Positions 1 through 5,738 of a DNA stretch of 8,051 nt are shown in pieces. Below the pieces are notes generated by a model. That model was not told the origin of the DNA. It made no database searches and saw nothing but the letters and a program-made list of their open reading frames with translations. Made by a program: the position numbers and the translations under genes. This stretch comes from an uncultured Oscillospiraceae bacterium (GTDB lineage Bacteria > Bacillota > Clostridia > Oscillospirales > Oscillospiraceae), in the NCBI GenBank assembly GCA_948766235.1, contig CAQCFX010000016.1, forward strand, positions 1-8,051, given 5' to 3'. Positions within the stretch are counted from its first letter, which is position 1, and each line of letters begins with the position of its first letter.

Positions 1-20
1 AACCGGCAGTTCCATCCGGC

Positions 21-611
21 TCAGAGCCCCGCGCCGCTCCTCCAGTCTGGCCCCAGGTCCCCGGCCTTCCAGTGCCGGCGGCACAGCCCGATGTAGCAGT
101 CGTTGGCCCCCAGCACCACCTGCTCCCCCTCCTTGAGCACCACGCCGTTTTTGTCAAACCGGGCGTTGCAGATGGCCTTTTTGCCGCACCAGCAGATGGT
201 TTTGACCTCCTCGATGATGTCCGCGCAGGCCAGAAGCGCCTCGGACCCTGGGAACAGCCGCCCGCTGAAGTCGGCCCGCAGCCCGTAGCAGATGACGGGG
301 ACGCCCATGCCGTCCACAATCTCGGTGAGGTAGTCCACCTGGGCGTGGGTGAGAAACTGGGCCTCGTCCACGATGACGCACTGATAGGTCCGAATGTCCT
401 GGGCGGACATTTTTTCCAGCTCCTCAAACCAGATGCAGGCGTAATTCAGGCCGATGCGGGAATTGACCAGGCGCTTTCCCTCCCGCTGGTCCAGGGCGGG
501 CTTCACCATCAGCGCCCGCTGGCCCCGTTCCTCGTAGTTATAGCGCACCATCAGCGCGTTGGCGGATTTGCTGGAGCCCATCACGCCGTAGCGGAAATAT
601 AGCTTTGCCAT
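21..611 (-). CDS. tdk: Thymidine kinase, type II (E. coli-like)
   Basis: A 196-residue cytosolic kinase that phosphorylates thymidine to dTMP with ATP in the pyrimidine salvage pathway. The P-loop lies at residues 9-16 (GVMGSSKS). The Walker B segment VIVDEAQF is at 79-86, with Glu83 the likely catalytic base. The lasso/zinc domain shows C140-x-C142 and C177-x2-H180, the CxC...CxxH arrangement of the E. coli enzyme. The length matches the family (about 190-205). The glycine normally before the P-loop lysine is Ser14; I recall this in clostridial homologues, so it probably does not mean loss of function. The ATG directly follows the mutY stop (TAAATG), and a GGGGGAA ribosome site lies in the last codons of mutY, so translation is probably coupled and transcription comes from the mutY promoter. 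No terminator is visible in the 20 bases left after the stop. Confidence 0.95.
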   Translation of the reverse strand: MAKLYFRYGVMGSSKSANALMVRYNYEERGQRALMVKPALDQREGKRLVNSRIGLNYACIWFEELEKMSAQDIRTYQCVIVDEAQFLTHAQVDYLTEIVDGMGVPVICYGLRADFSGRLFPGSEALLACADIIEEVKTICWCGKKAICNARFDKNGVVLKEGEQVVLGANDCYIGLCRRHWKAGDLGPDWRSGAGL

Positions 612-1658
612 TTATGTTCCCCCGTTCAATCTCTCTTTGGCCAGCCTCAGCGCCCCGTCAAAGGCGTTGGGCACGGCGTATTTCTCCTCTAATTCGGCTG
701 CGCTGGCCCATACCCAGCCGTCAGGCAGCTGATTGGTCTCCGCCTGCGCCGTGCGCAGGGCCATGTGCCACTCAATATGGGTGAAGATGTGCTTGGCCTG
801 CCCGGCGTACTGCCCGGACCGGGCGGCGGCGCCCCATTGTTCCGGCAGGAAACCTTCCCCCAATTCGTTGGGGAACTCCCACAGCCCGGCCAGCAGGCCC
901 CGCTCTGGGCGGCGGCGCAGGGCCACCCGGTCCCCCCAAAAGATGAGCCAGACGGTGCGCTGCTCCACCCGGCGGGCTTTTTTCGGGGCCTTGACCGGCA
1001 GCTCAGCGGTGCGCCCCTGGGCCAGGGCGGCGCAGAAGCCCTTCGCCGGGCAGCGCTCACACAGCGGCGTGCCGTTGGGCAGGCAGACGGTGGCCCCCAG
1101 CTCCATCAGCGCCTGGTTAAACGCCCCCGGCGCGCCGGTGGGGATGACCCGCGCCACCGCCTGAGTGACTTTTTTCTTCATCTGAGGGGTGGAGATGTCC
1201 CCGGCGTCCCCCGTGATTCGGGCGTACACCCGCAGCACGTTGCCGTCTACGGCGGGGACGGCCTGCCCAAAGGCGATGGAGCACACGGCCCCCGCGGTGT
1301 AGTCCCCCACCCCCAGCAGAGCCCGGACGGATTGGAAGTCCGAGGGGAAGGCCCCGCCGTACTCCTCCACGATGAGCCGCGCGGCCTTTTGCAGGTTCCG
1401 CGCGCGGGAGTAGTACCCCAGCCCCTGCCACAGCTTGAGGAGCCGCTCCTCGCTCAGGGCGGCCAGGGCCGCGATGTCCGGGGCCTCCTCCAAAAACCGC
1501 TTGTAATAGTCCAGCACCGCCGCCACGCGGGTCTGCTGGAGCATAATCTCCGACAGCCACACGTGATAGGGGGTGGGGTCGTCCCGCCAGGGCAGCCGCC
1601 GGGCGTTGTCCCGGAACCACTCCAGCAGGGGAATGGGCAGCTGTTCCAGTGCGTCCAC
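612..1658 (-). CDS. mutY: A/G-specific adenine glycosylase MutY
   Basis: A 348-residue base-excision repair glycosylase that removes adenine mispaired with 8-oxoguanine or guanine. The HhH-GPD domain spans about residues 1-190. The catalytic Glu37 (in WLSEIMLQQT) and Asp138 (in AVDGN) fall at the E. coli numbers. The [4Fe-4S] ligands are C192, C200, C203 and C209, spaced C-x7-C-x2-C-x5-C; E. coli has x6 in the first gap. A C-terminal MutT-like 8-oxoG recognition domain covers about 233-345, with GLLAGLWEFP at 254-263 and HIFTHIEWHM at 290-299. The start is GTG: it gives the normal MutY N-terminus, and a GGGAGG ribosome site sits 7 bases upstream. It is the first gene of a minus-strand operon with tdk and is divergent from the Rrf2 gene. 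Confidence 0.96.
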   Translation of the reverse strand: MDALEQLPIPLLEWFRDNARRLPWRDDPTPYHVWLSEIMLQQTRVAAVLDYYKRFLEEAPDIAALAALSEERLLKLWQGLGYYSRARNLQKAARLIVEEYGGAFPSDFQSVRALLGVGDYTAGAVCSIAFGQAVPAVDGNVLRVYARITGDAGDISTPQMKKKVTQAVARVIPTGAPGAFNQALMELGATVCLPNGTPLCERCPAKGFCAALAQGRTAELPVKAPKKARRVEQRTVWLIFWGDRVALRRRPERGLLAGLWEFPNELGEGFLPEQWGAAARSGQYAGQAKHIFTHIEWHMALRTAQAETNQLPDGWVWASAAELEEKYAVPNAFDGALRLAKERLNGGT

Positions 1659-1688
1659 GCGCGCGCCTCCCTGATGCTATGATGAGAC

Positions 1689-1717
1689 AGTGTATCATAT
1701 TTTGGCGGCGGTTTCAA
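1689..1717 (-). promoter_or_regulatory. Sigma-A-like promoter for mutY-tdk
   Basis: Read on the minus strand, TTGAAA (1712-1717) is followed after exactly 17 bases by TACACT (1689-1694), with a TG one base before it (extended -10). Transcription would start near 1682, giving a leader of roughly 25 bases that contains the GGGAGG ribosome site. Spacing and position relative to mutY make this the best promoter candidate on this strand; it is a motif match only. Confidence 0.7.
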
Positions 1718-1734
1718 CGGGGGAATGGCTGGCG

Positions 1735-1754
1735 GGATTTCCCCCTTGAAATCC
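1735..1754. promoter_or_regulatory. Candidate operator: 7-6-7 inverted repeat
   Basis: GGATTTC (1735-1741) and GAAATCC (1748-1754) form a perfect 7-base inverted repeat around a 6-base spacer. The right half overlaps the predicted -35 box of the Rrf2 gene (1746-1751), and the site lies 17 bases upstream of the mutY -35 box. A dyad of this size suits a dimeric winged-helix regulator such as Rrf2, which often represses its own gene. The sequence shows the dyad; the binding protein is inferred. Confidence 0.45.
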
Positions 1755-1774
1755 TATCAAACATATGGTAATTT
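1746..1774 (+). promoter_or_regulatory. Possible promoter for the Rrf2-family gene
   Basis: TTGAAA (1746-1751), a 17-base spacer and TAATTT (1769-1774), with TG at 1766-1767 making an extended -10. The -10 matches consensus at only three of six positions, so this is weaker than the mutY promoter. Transcription from here would start near 1781 and carry the whole first copy of the 132-base repeat in the 5' leader. Confidence 0.45.
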
Positions 1775-1784
1775 AGGGCTAAGA

Positions 1785-1916
1785 GCGTGGAGAAGCGGTC
1801 AGCGAAGGAGCTTGGAGCGGAGCGAGGACAAAAGCCCAGCCGCCGCAGGGCGGGGGCGGGTTTTGCCCGAGTCATAGCGAAAGCGACTGAGCGTCCTGAC
1901 CGCTTCGTAGCGTGAC
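1785..1916 (+). repeat. 132-base palindromic repeat, copy 1
   Basis: This block has the same length as the one at 2339-2470. By hand count the outer 48 bases agree at 39/48 (left) and 38/48 (right), while the centre has diverged. An 11-base perfect inverted repeat closes the ends: GAAGCGGTCAG (1792-1802) with CTGACCGCTTC (1896-1906). The right arm holds AGTC...GACT (1870-1888) around GCGAAAGC. The centre can fold as an imperfect GC-rich hairpin followed by TTTT (1861-1864). The copy ends 9 bases before the Rrf2 ribosome site, so it would form most of that gene's leader. Read in one frame it is open for 43 codons to a TGA at 1913-1915. It has no transposase and is too short for an insertion sequence; it resembles REP- or MITE-like elements. 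I cannot name the family. Confidence 0.8.
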
Positions 1917-1938
1917 TACCGCGTTGAGGAGGTACGCC

Positions 1939-2379
1939 ATGAAAATTTCCACCAAGGGGCGCTACGCCCTGCGCCTGATGGCGGACATCGCCCAGTACGG
2001 CGGGGGCGGGCCGGTGTCCCTGCGGGACGCGGCCCGCAGGCAGCAGCTCAGCGACAAGTACCTGGAGCAGATTGTCACCCCCCTGGCCAGGGCGGGGCTG
2101 GTGCGCTCGGTGCGGGGCGCCGGGGGCGGCTACCTGCTCACACGCTTGCCGGAGGAGTACACCGTGGGGGAGATTCTGCGCCCCCTGGAGGGGGATTTGG
2201 CCCCGGTGGAGTGCGCCACCGACCAGGACTTCTGCCCGCGCAGCGGGGACTGCGTGACAGTGGAGCTGTGGCAGGATATCCACCGGGCGGTGTCCGCCGT
2301 GGTGGACGGAACCACCCTGGCCGACCTCATCGCGAGAAGCGCGGAGAAGCAGGCAGCGAGGAAGCTTGGAACGGAGTGA
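1939..2379 (+). CDS. Rrf2-family (IscR-like) transcriptional regulator
   Basis: A 146-residue DNA-binding regulator. The winged helix is at about residues 1-70 (MKISTKGRYALRLM at the start; GAGGGYLLTRL wing at 60-70). Three cysteines, C92, C99 and C105 (C-x6-C-x5-C), sit where IscR/NsrR-type members bind an iron-sulfur cluster, so the protein probably senses Fe-S status, redox state or nitric oxide. No isc or suf genes adjoin it here, so the target genes are unknown. The ATG at 1939 is preferred over an in-frame start at 1912 because GAGGAGG (1926-1932) lies 6 bases upstream and the protein then begins at the family N-terminus. Oddity: residues 134-146 (SAEKQAARKLGTE) and the stop are encoded by repeat copy 2, so the natural C-terminus was probably replaced or extended. 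Confidence 0.9.
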   Translation: MKISTKGRYALRLMADIAQYGGGGPVSLRDAARRQQLSDKYLEQIVTPLARAGLVRSVRGAGGGYLLTRLPEEYTVGEILRPLEGDLAPVECATDQDFCPRSGDCVTVELWQDIHRAVSAVVDGTTLADLIARSAEKQAARKLGTE

Positions 2380-2470
2380 GGATGAAAAGCCAAGATTTGC
2401 GAAGCAAATATGTTTTTTATCCGAATCGCAGTGAAAGCGACTGAGTGCCCTGCCTGCCTCGCAGCGTGAC
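2339..2470 (+). repeat. 132-base palindromic repeat, copy 2
   Basis: Second copy, offset 554 bases from copy 1 and in the same orientation. Its first 41 bases lie inside the Rrf2 coding region. Terminal arms are GAAGCAGGCAG (2346-2356) and CTGCCTGCCTC (2450-2460), pairing at 10 of 11 positions. Compared with copy 1, two pairs changed on both sides (G-C to A-T and T-A to G-C), keeping the stem. A C-to-T change turns the CGA of copy 1 into the TGA that ends the Rrf2 gene. The centre is an AT-rich hairpin with a T-run, unlike the GC-rich centre of copy 1. The element ends 20 bases before the -35 box of the helicase promoter. Confidence 0.8.
2395..2418 (+). terminator. Possible Rrf2 terminator inside repeat copy 2
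   Basis: ATTTGC (2395-2400), loop GAA, GCAAAT (2404-2409), then TTTTTT at 2413-2418. Flanking AAAA upstream can pair with the T-run. The stem is short and AT-rich, so termination would be modest. It lies 15 bases after the Rrf2 stop, and copy 1 has a comparable hairpin plus TTTT at the same place in the element. Confidence 0.4.
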
Positions 2471-2490
2471 AACGGGCGGGAGAATAACGG

Positions 2491-2519
2491 TTGCGCCCCC
2501 GGACAAGCTGTGATACAAT
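2491..2519 (+). promoter_or_regulatory. Promoter for the DEAD-box helicase gene
   Basis: TTGCGC (2491-2496), 17-base spacer, TACAAT (2514-2519), with TG at 2511-2512 (extended -10). Transcription would begin near 2526 and give a leader of about 34 bases ending in the GAGAGGA ribosome site at 2545-2551. The strong -10 and its placement just past repeat copy 2 suggest the helicase is transcribed on its own. Confidence 0.65.
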
Positions 2520-2559
2520 ACCGACGTTGATAATGCTATGATGTGAGAGGAACGGTTGT

Positions 2560-3741
2560 ATGGAAATCAACGGCACACAGGTGCAAGAGGTATATTACTA
2601 TAAAGATATGGGCCTGTCCGAGGCCACCATGAAGGCCCTGGACAAAAAGGGCTTCACCCAGGCCACCCCCATCCAGGGCGGGGCCATTCCCTGCTTTATG
2701 GATTGGAAGGACGTGGTGGCCAAGGCTCCCACCGGCACGGGCAAAACCTTTGCTTTCGGCATCCCCATGGTGGAGCACATCGACCCGCAGTCCGACGCGG
2801 TGCAGGGGCTGATTCTGGCCCCCACCCGGGAGCTGGCCATCCAGATTCGGGACGAGCTGCGGGATTTGTGCGCCTTCCGGGAGGGGGTGCGCGCGGTGTG
2901 CCTGTACGGCGGGCAGCCCATCGACAAGCAGATTACCCAGCTCAAGAGCAGGCCCCAAATTGTGGTGGCCACGCCGGGGCGGCTGATGGACCACATGAAG
3001 CGGCGCACCGTTAAGCTGGACAAGGTGCAGACCGTGGTGCTGGACGAGGCGGACCGGATGCTGGACATGGGATTTATCCAGGACGTCACCCGCATTCTGG
3101 ACAAAATGCCCCACCGCCGCAACCTGGGGTTATTTTCCGCCACAATATCACGAGAAGTTATGGATATCTCCTGGGTATATCAGCGCGACCCGGTGGAGAT
3201 TACCGTCCGCCCGGTGGAGGAAAACCGCCCGGACATCCAGCAGTACGCCATTGAGCTCATGGGCCGGGAGCAGAAGCTGGACACCATGGCAGCCCTGCTC
3301 ACCCACGGCGGCTACGAGCGGGCCATCGCCTTCTGCAACACCAAGAACATGACCGACCGGCTGGCGGGCCTTTTGAAAATGCGGGGCTTTTCCTGCGAGG
3401 CCATCCACGGCGACATCCAGCAGCGGGTGCGGGAGCAGACGCTGAAAAAATTCAAGGACGGCAAGCTCCAGGTGCTGGTGGCCACCGACGTGGCCGCCCG
3501 CGGCCTGGACATCGACGACGTGGACGCGGTGTTCAACTACGACGTGCCCGACGAGCAGGAGTATTACGTCCACCGCATCGGCCGCACGGGCCGGGCAAAA
3601 AAGCACGGCGTGGCGTATACGCTGATGGCGTCCGTCACCGAATCGGTGAAAATGAGGGACATCGCCCGGAACACCAAGGCGGAGCTTCAGCTGTTGAAGT
3701 ATGACAAGGACGGCTGCCTGCTGCCGGTGGAGCAGGCGTAA
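2560..3741 (+). CDS. DEAD-box ATP-dependent RNA helicase
   Basis: A 393-residue RNA helicase that unwinds short duplexes with ATP, probably in ribosome assembly or mRNA turnover. All core motifs are present in order: Q motif GFTQATPIQ (31-39), motif I APTGTGKT (56-63), Ia PTREL (88-92), Ib TPGR (138-141), II DEAD (162-165), III SAT (193-195), IV IAFCNT (256-261), V VATDVAARGLDI (307-318) and VI HRIGRTGR (338-345). The protein ends about 48 residues after motif VI, so it lacks the RNA-binding C-terminal domain of DbpA/CsdA types and the basic tail of many RhlE/CshA types; a partner may supply specificity. ATG at 2560 has GAGAGGA 8 bases upstream. The subfamily (CshA-, RhlE- or DbpA-like) cannot be settled from motifs, so no symbol is given. 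Confidence 0.93.
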   Translation: MEINGTQVQEVYYYKDMGLSEATMKALDKKGFTQATPIQGGAIPCFMDWKDVVAKAPTGTGKTFAFGIPMVEHIDPQSDAVQGLILAPTRELAIQIRDELRDLCAFREGVRAVCLYGGQPIDKQITQLKSRPQIVVATPGRLMDHMKRRTVKLDKVQTVVLDEADRMLDMGFIQDVTRILDKMPHRRNLGLFSATISREVMDISWVYQRDPVEITVRPVEENRPDIQQYAIELMGREQKLDTMAALLTHGGYERAIAFCNTKNMTDRLAGLLKMRGFSCEAIHGDIQQRVREQTLKKFKDGKLQVLVATDVAARGLDIDDVDAVFNYDVPDEQEYYVHRIGRTGRAKKHGVAYTLMASVTESVKMRDIARNTKAELQLLKYDKDGCLLPVEQA

Positions 3742-3760
3742 AGGCGGTTTGTATGGACGA

Positions 3761-3780
3761 GGGAGGGGCGGGCTCCTCCC
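3761..3780. other. GC-rich hairpin after the helicase gene
   Basis: GGGAGG (3761-3766) and CCTCCC (3775-3780) can pair across an 8-base loop, 19 bases past the helicase stop. No T-run follows directly, so it is not a terminator by itself; it stands just ahead of the terminator-like hairpin at 3786 and could protect the 3' end of the message. Confidence 0.4.
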
Positions 3781-3785
3781 CTACG

Positions 3786-3818
3786 GGGCGGACGGCGGAC
3801 GGTCCGCCCAATATTTTT
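3786..3818 (+). terminator. Rho-independent terminator (or attenuator) before ymdB
   Basis: GGGCGGAC (3786-3793) pairs with GTCCGCCC (3802-3809), an 8-base GC-rich stem with an 8-base loop, followed by AATATTTTT to 3818. The heptamer GGCGGAC occurs twice in tandem, so a tighter 6-base stem (3794-3799 with 3803-3808) is also possible. It fits termination of the helicase transcript, but it ends only 16 bases before the ymdB start, leaving no room for a separate ymdB promoter downstream. Confidence 0.65.
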
Positions 3819-3834
3819 CAAGGGGGAGCAATCA

Positions 3835-4611
3835 ATGAACCTTCACGTATTGGCGGTAGGCGATGTGGTAGGGGAGGCAGGGCTGGACTTTTTAACCCGG
3901 CATCTGCCCGCCCTGCGCCGGGAGCATGACGTTCACTTCACCGTAGTGTGCGGCGAGAACGCCGCCAGCGACGGGCTGCTCCCCGCCCAGGCGGACGCCA
4001 TCTTTGCCGCGGGGGCGGATGTGATAACCATGGGAAATCATACGTGGGATAAACGCCAGATTGTAAACTATATGGACGAGCACCCCTACATTCTCCGCCC
4101 CGCCAACTACACCAGCCAGGTCCCCGGCCGGGGGTGGGGGGTGTTCGACGGCCCTCGGGGGCTGCGCATCCGGGTGGTGAATCTCATCGGCCGGGTGGAG
4201 ATGAACCCCAATTTTGACAATCCCTTTTTCAAAATGGATGAGATTTTGAAGGGGGAGGACGCCGATCTCACCCTGGTGGACTTCCACGCCGAGGCCACCA
4301 GCGAGAAGGGGGCCATGGCCTGGTATCTGGACGGACGGGTCCAGGCCCTGTGGGGCACCCACACCCATGTGCCCACCGCCGACTGCCAGGTGCTGCCCCA
4401 GGGGCTGGGGTTTGTCACCGACCTGGGGCTCACCGGCCCCAGCCAGTCCGTCATCGGGGTGCGCCCGGAGCAGGCCATCAACCGCTTTCTGGGCGGCCTG
4501 CCCCAGCGGTTCCAGCCCGCCCCCGGACCATGCCGGATGGGCGCGGTGCTGTTTGACATGGACACAGGGACGAAGCGCTGCACGCAGGTGCGGCGGGTGG
4601 ACGTTTTATGA
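3835..4611 (+). CDS. ymdB: YmdB family cyclic-nucleotide phosphodiesterase
   Basis: A 258-residue metallophosphoesterase of the TIGR00282/YmdB family. Bacillus subtilis YmdB hydrolyses 2',3'-cyclic nucleotides and influences biofilm and RNA-related behaviour; that role is borrowed, not shown here. Metal-site residues visible are D10 (GDVVG), E41 and N42 (GEN), N68 and H69 (GNHTWD), H151 (DFHAEATSEK, 149-158), H176 and H178 (GTHTHVPTAD, 174-183). The length is normal (about 260). ATG at 3835 has AGGGGGAG (3821-3828) 6 bases upstream. The stop overlaps the next gene by ATGA, so it is translationally coupled to the SbcD-like nuclease. In many Firmicutes ymdB follows rny (RNase Y); here it is instead joined to a DNA-processing pair. 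Its own promoter is not visible because a terminator-like hairpin lies directly upstream. Confidence 0.92.
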   Translation: MNLHVLAVGDVVGEAGLDFLTRHLPALRREHDVHFTVVCGENAASDGLLPAQADAIFAAGADVITMGNHTWDKRQIVNYMDEHPYILRPANYTSQVPGRGWGVFDGPRGLRIRVVNLIGRVEMNPNFDNPFFKMDEILKGEDADLTLVDFHAEATSEKGAMAWYLDGRVQALWGTHTHVPTADCQVLPQGLGFVTDLGLTGPSQSVIGVRPEQAINRFLGGLPQRFQPAPGPCRMGAVLFDMDTGTKRCTQVRRVDVL

Positions 4612-5738
4612 AACTGCTTCACGCGTCGGATTTTCATTTGGATTCCCCCCTCACCGGCCTGCCCCCGGACAAGAGCGCCCGGCGCCGGAGGGAGCTGCGG
4701 GAGGTCCCCGCCCGGCTGGCCAAATTGGCCGGGGAGGAGGGGGTGGATTTGGTGCTGCTCTCCGGCGACCTGCTGGACGGGGAGCGGGTGTACCCGGAGA
4801 CGGTCCGGGGGCTGGCCCAGGCGCTGAGGGACATGGCGGTGCCGGTGTTCATCGCGCCGGGCAACCACGACTATTATCACTCCAAATCGCCCTACGCCCT
4901 TACCGCCTGGCCTGACAATGTACATATCTTTACACAGCCTGGGCTGGAAGCGGTGGAGCTGCCGGAGCTGAGGTGCGTGGTCCACGGCTGCGCCTTTACC
5001 GCCCCCCACCGGGAGGACGATCCGCTCTCGGGCTTCACCGCCCCCGATGACGGGAGGCTCCACCTGCTGTGCGTCCACGGTGAGGTGGGGCCGGCGGGGA
5101 GCTATGGGCCCATCGACCCCAAATCCCTGGAAAAAAGCGGCGCGGCCTACGCCGCTTTGGGCCACATTCACGCCGGGATGAGCGGCAGGGCGGGCAAAAC
5201 CCTGTGGGCCTATCCCGGCTGCCCGGAGGGGCGGGGCTTTGACGAGCTGGGGGAGAAGGGTGTGCTCATCGTGTCCTTCGGCCAGCCCGCCCAGCTGGCC
5301 ATTTCCTCCCCGGACGGCCCTGCGTCTGCGCCCATCGACCTGGGCGAGCAGAGCGTGGCGGCAAGGTTTGTCCCCGTGTGCAGGCGGCAGTACTGTATCG
5401 AATCTGTGAATGTGGACAGCTTTACAGACAGCTTGCCCCAGGGGGAGAGCCCGGACCTGGTGCGCCTGCTCCTGGCCGGGGAGAGCCGCTTCGTCCCGGA
5501 CCTGGCCGCCCTCACCGCCCAGGCCGCGCCCCACTTCTTCCATGTGGAGCTGCGGGACCATACCACCCTGCCCCAGGATTTGTGGGCGCGGGAGAGTGAG
5601 GACACCCTCACGGGCCTTTTTCTGCGGGAGATGAAGGCCCGGCTGGAGGGTGCGGAGGACGGAGAGAAGGACAAGCTCCTGTTGGCGGCCCGGTTCGGGC
5701 TGGCGGCGCTGGAGGGAGGGGAGGACGTCCGGCCATGA
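4608..5738 (+). CDS. SbcD/YhaO-like exonuclease subunit (Mre11 family)
   Basis: A 376-residue calcineurin-like metallophosphoesterase, predicted to be the nuclease subunit that works with the ATPase encoded next. Mre11-type metal motifs are in order: D8 and H10 (SDFHLD), D54 (SGDLLD), N86, H87 and D88 (GNHD), H157 (CVHGE), H186 and H188 (GHIHAG). The segment YPGCPEGRGFDELGEKGV (202-219) is typical of the YhaO branch rather than classical SbcD. The C-terminal half is less conserved and probably forms the cap that binds the ATPase. ATG overlaps the ymdB stop and the stop overlaps the next start, both by 4 bases, so subunits are probably made in step. Family knowledge suggests double-strand-end processing; activity on this substrate is inferred. 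Confidence 0.88.
   Translation: MKLLHASDFHLDSPLTGLPPDKSARRRRELREVPARLAKLAGEEGVDLVLLSGDLLDGERVYPETVRGLAQALRDMAVPVFIAPGNHDYYHSKSPYALTAWPDNVHIFTQPGLEAVELPELRCVVHGCAFTAPHREDDPLSGFTAPDDGRLHLLCVHGEVGPAGSYGPIDPKSLEKSGAAYAALGHIHAGMSGRAGKTLWAYPGCPEGRGFDELGEKGVLIVSFGQPAQLAISSPDGPASAPIDLGEQSVAARFVPVCRRQYCIESVNVDSFTDSLPQGESPDLVRLLLAGESRFVPDLAALTAQAAPHFFHVELRDHTTLPQDLWARESEDTLTGLFLREMKARLEGAEDGEKDKLLLAARFGLAALEGGEDVRP

Noticed and set aside
33..611. Loss of thymidine kinase function because of Ser in place of Gly in the P-loop
   Set aside because: All other active-site and zinc residues are intact and I recall the same GSSK form in other clostridial enzymes; it is more likely a lineage variant.
765..1682. 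305-codon plus-strand frame
   Set aside because: Antisense to mutY, which shows all catalytic and cluster residues on the minus strand.
1912..1938. Upstream in-frame start for the Rrf2 gene
   Set aside because: It adds nine residues not typical of the family, begins inside repeat copy 1 and would place the GAGGAGG ribosome site inside the coding region.
1785..2470. CRISPR array or composite transposon
   Set aside because: Only two copies 554 bases apart with a regulator gene between them, no regular spacers, no cas or transposase genes and no target-site duplication that I can see.
1714..2472. 252-codon minus-strand frame covering both repeats and the Rrf2 gene
   Set aside because: The frame is open because both repeat copies happen to be open on this strand; the middle is antisense to a clear Rrf2 protein and there is no recognised domain.
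1674..2543. Shared 11-mer ATGCTATGATG upstream of mutY (1674-1684) and the helicase (2533-2543)
   Set aside because: A shared 11-base word is expected by chance in a window of this size, and the two lie in opposite orientation relative to their genes.
4107..5561. 484-codon open frame on the minus strand
   Set aside because: Antisense to ymdB and the nuclease gene, with no motif and no suitable ribosome site; the plus-strand frames carry the family motifs.
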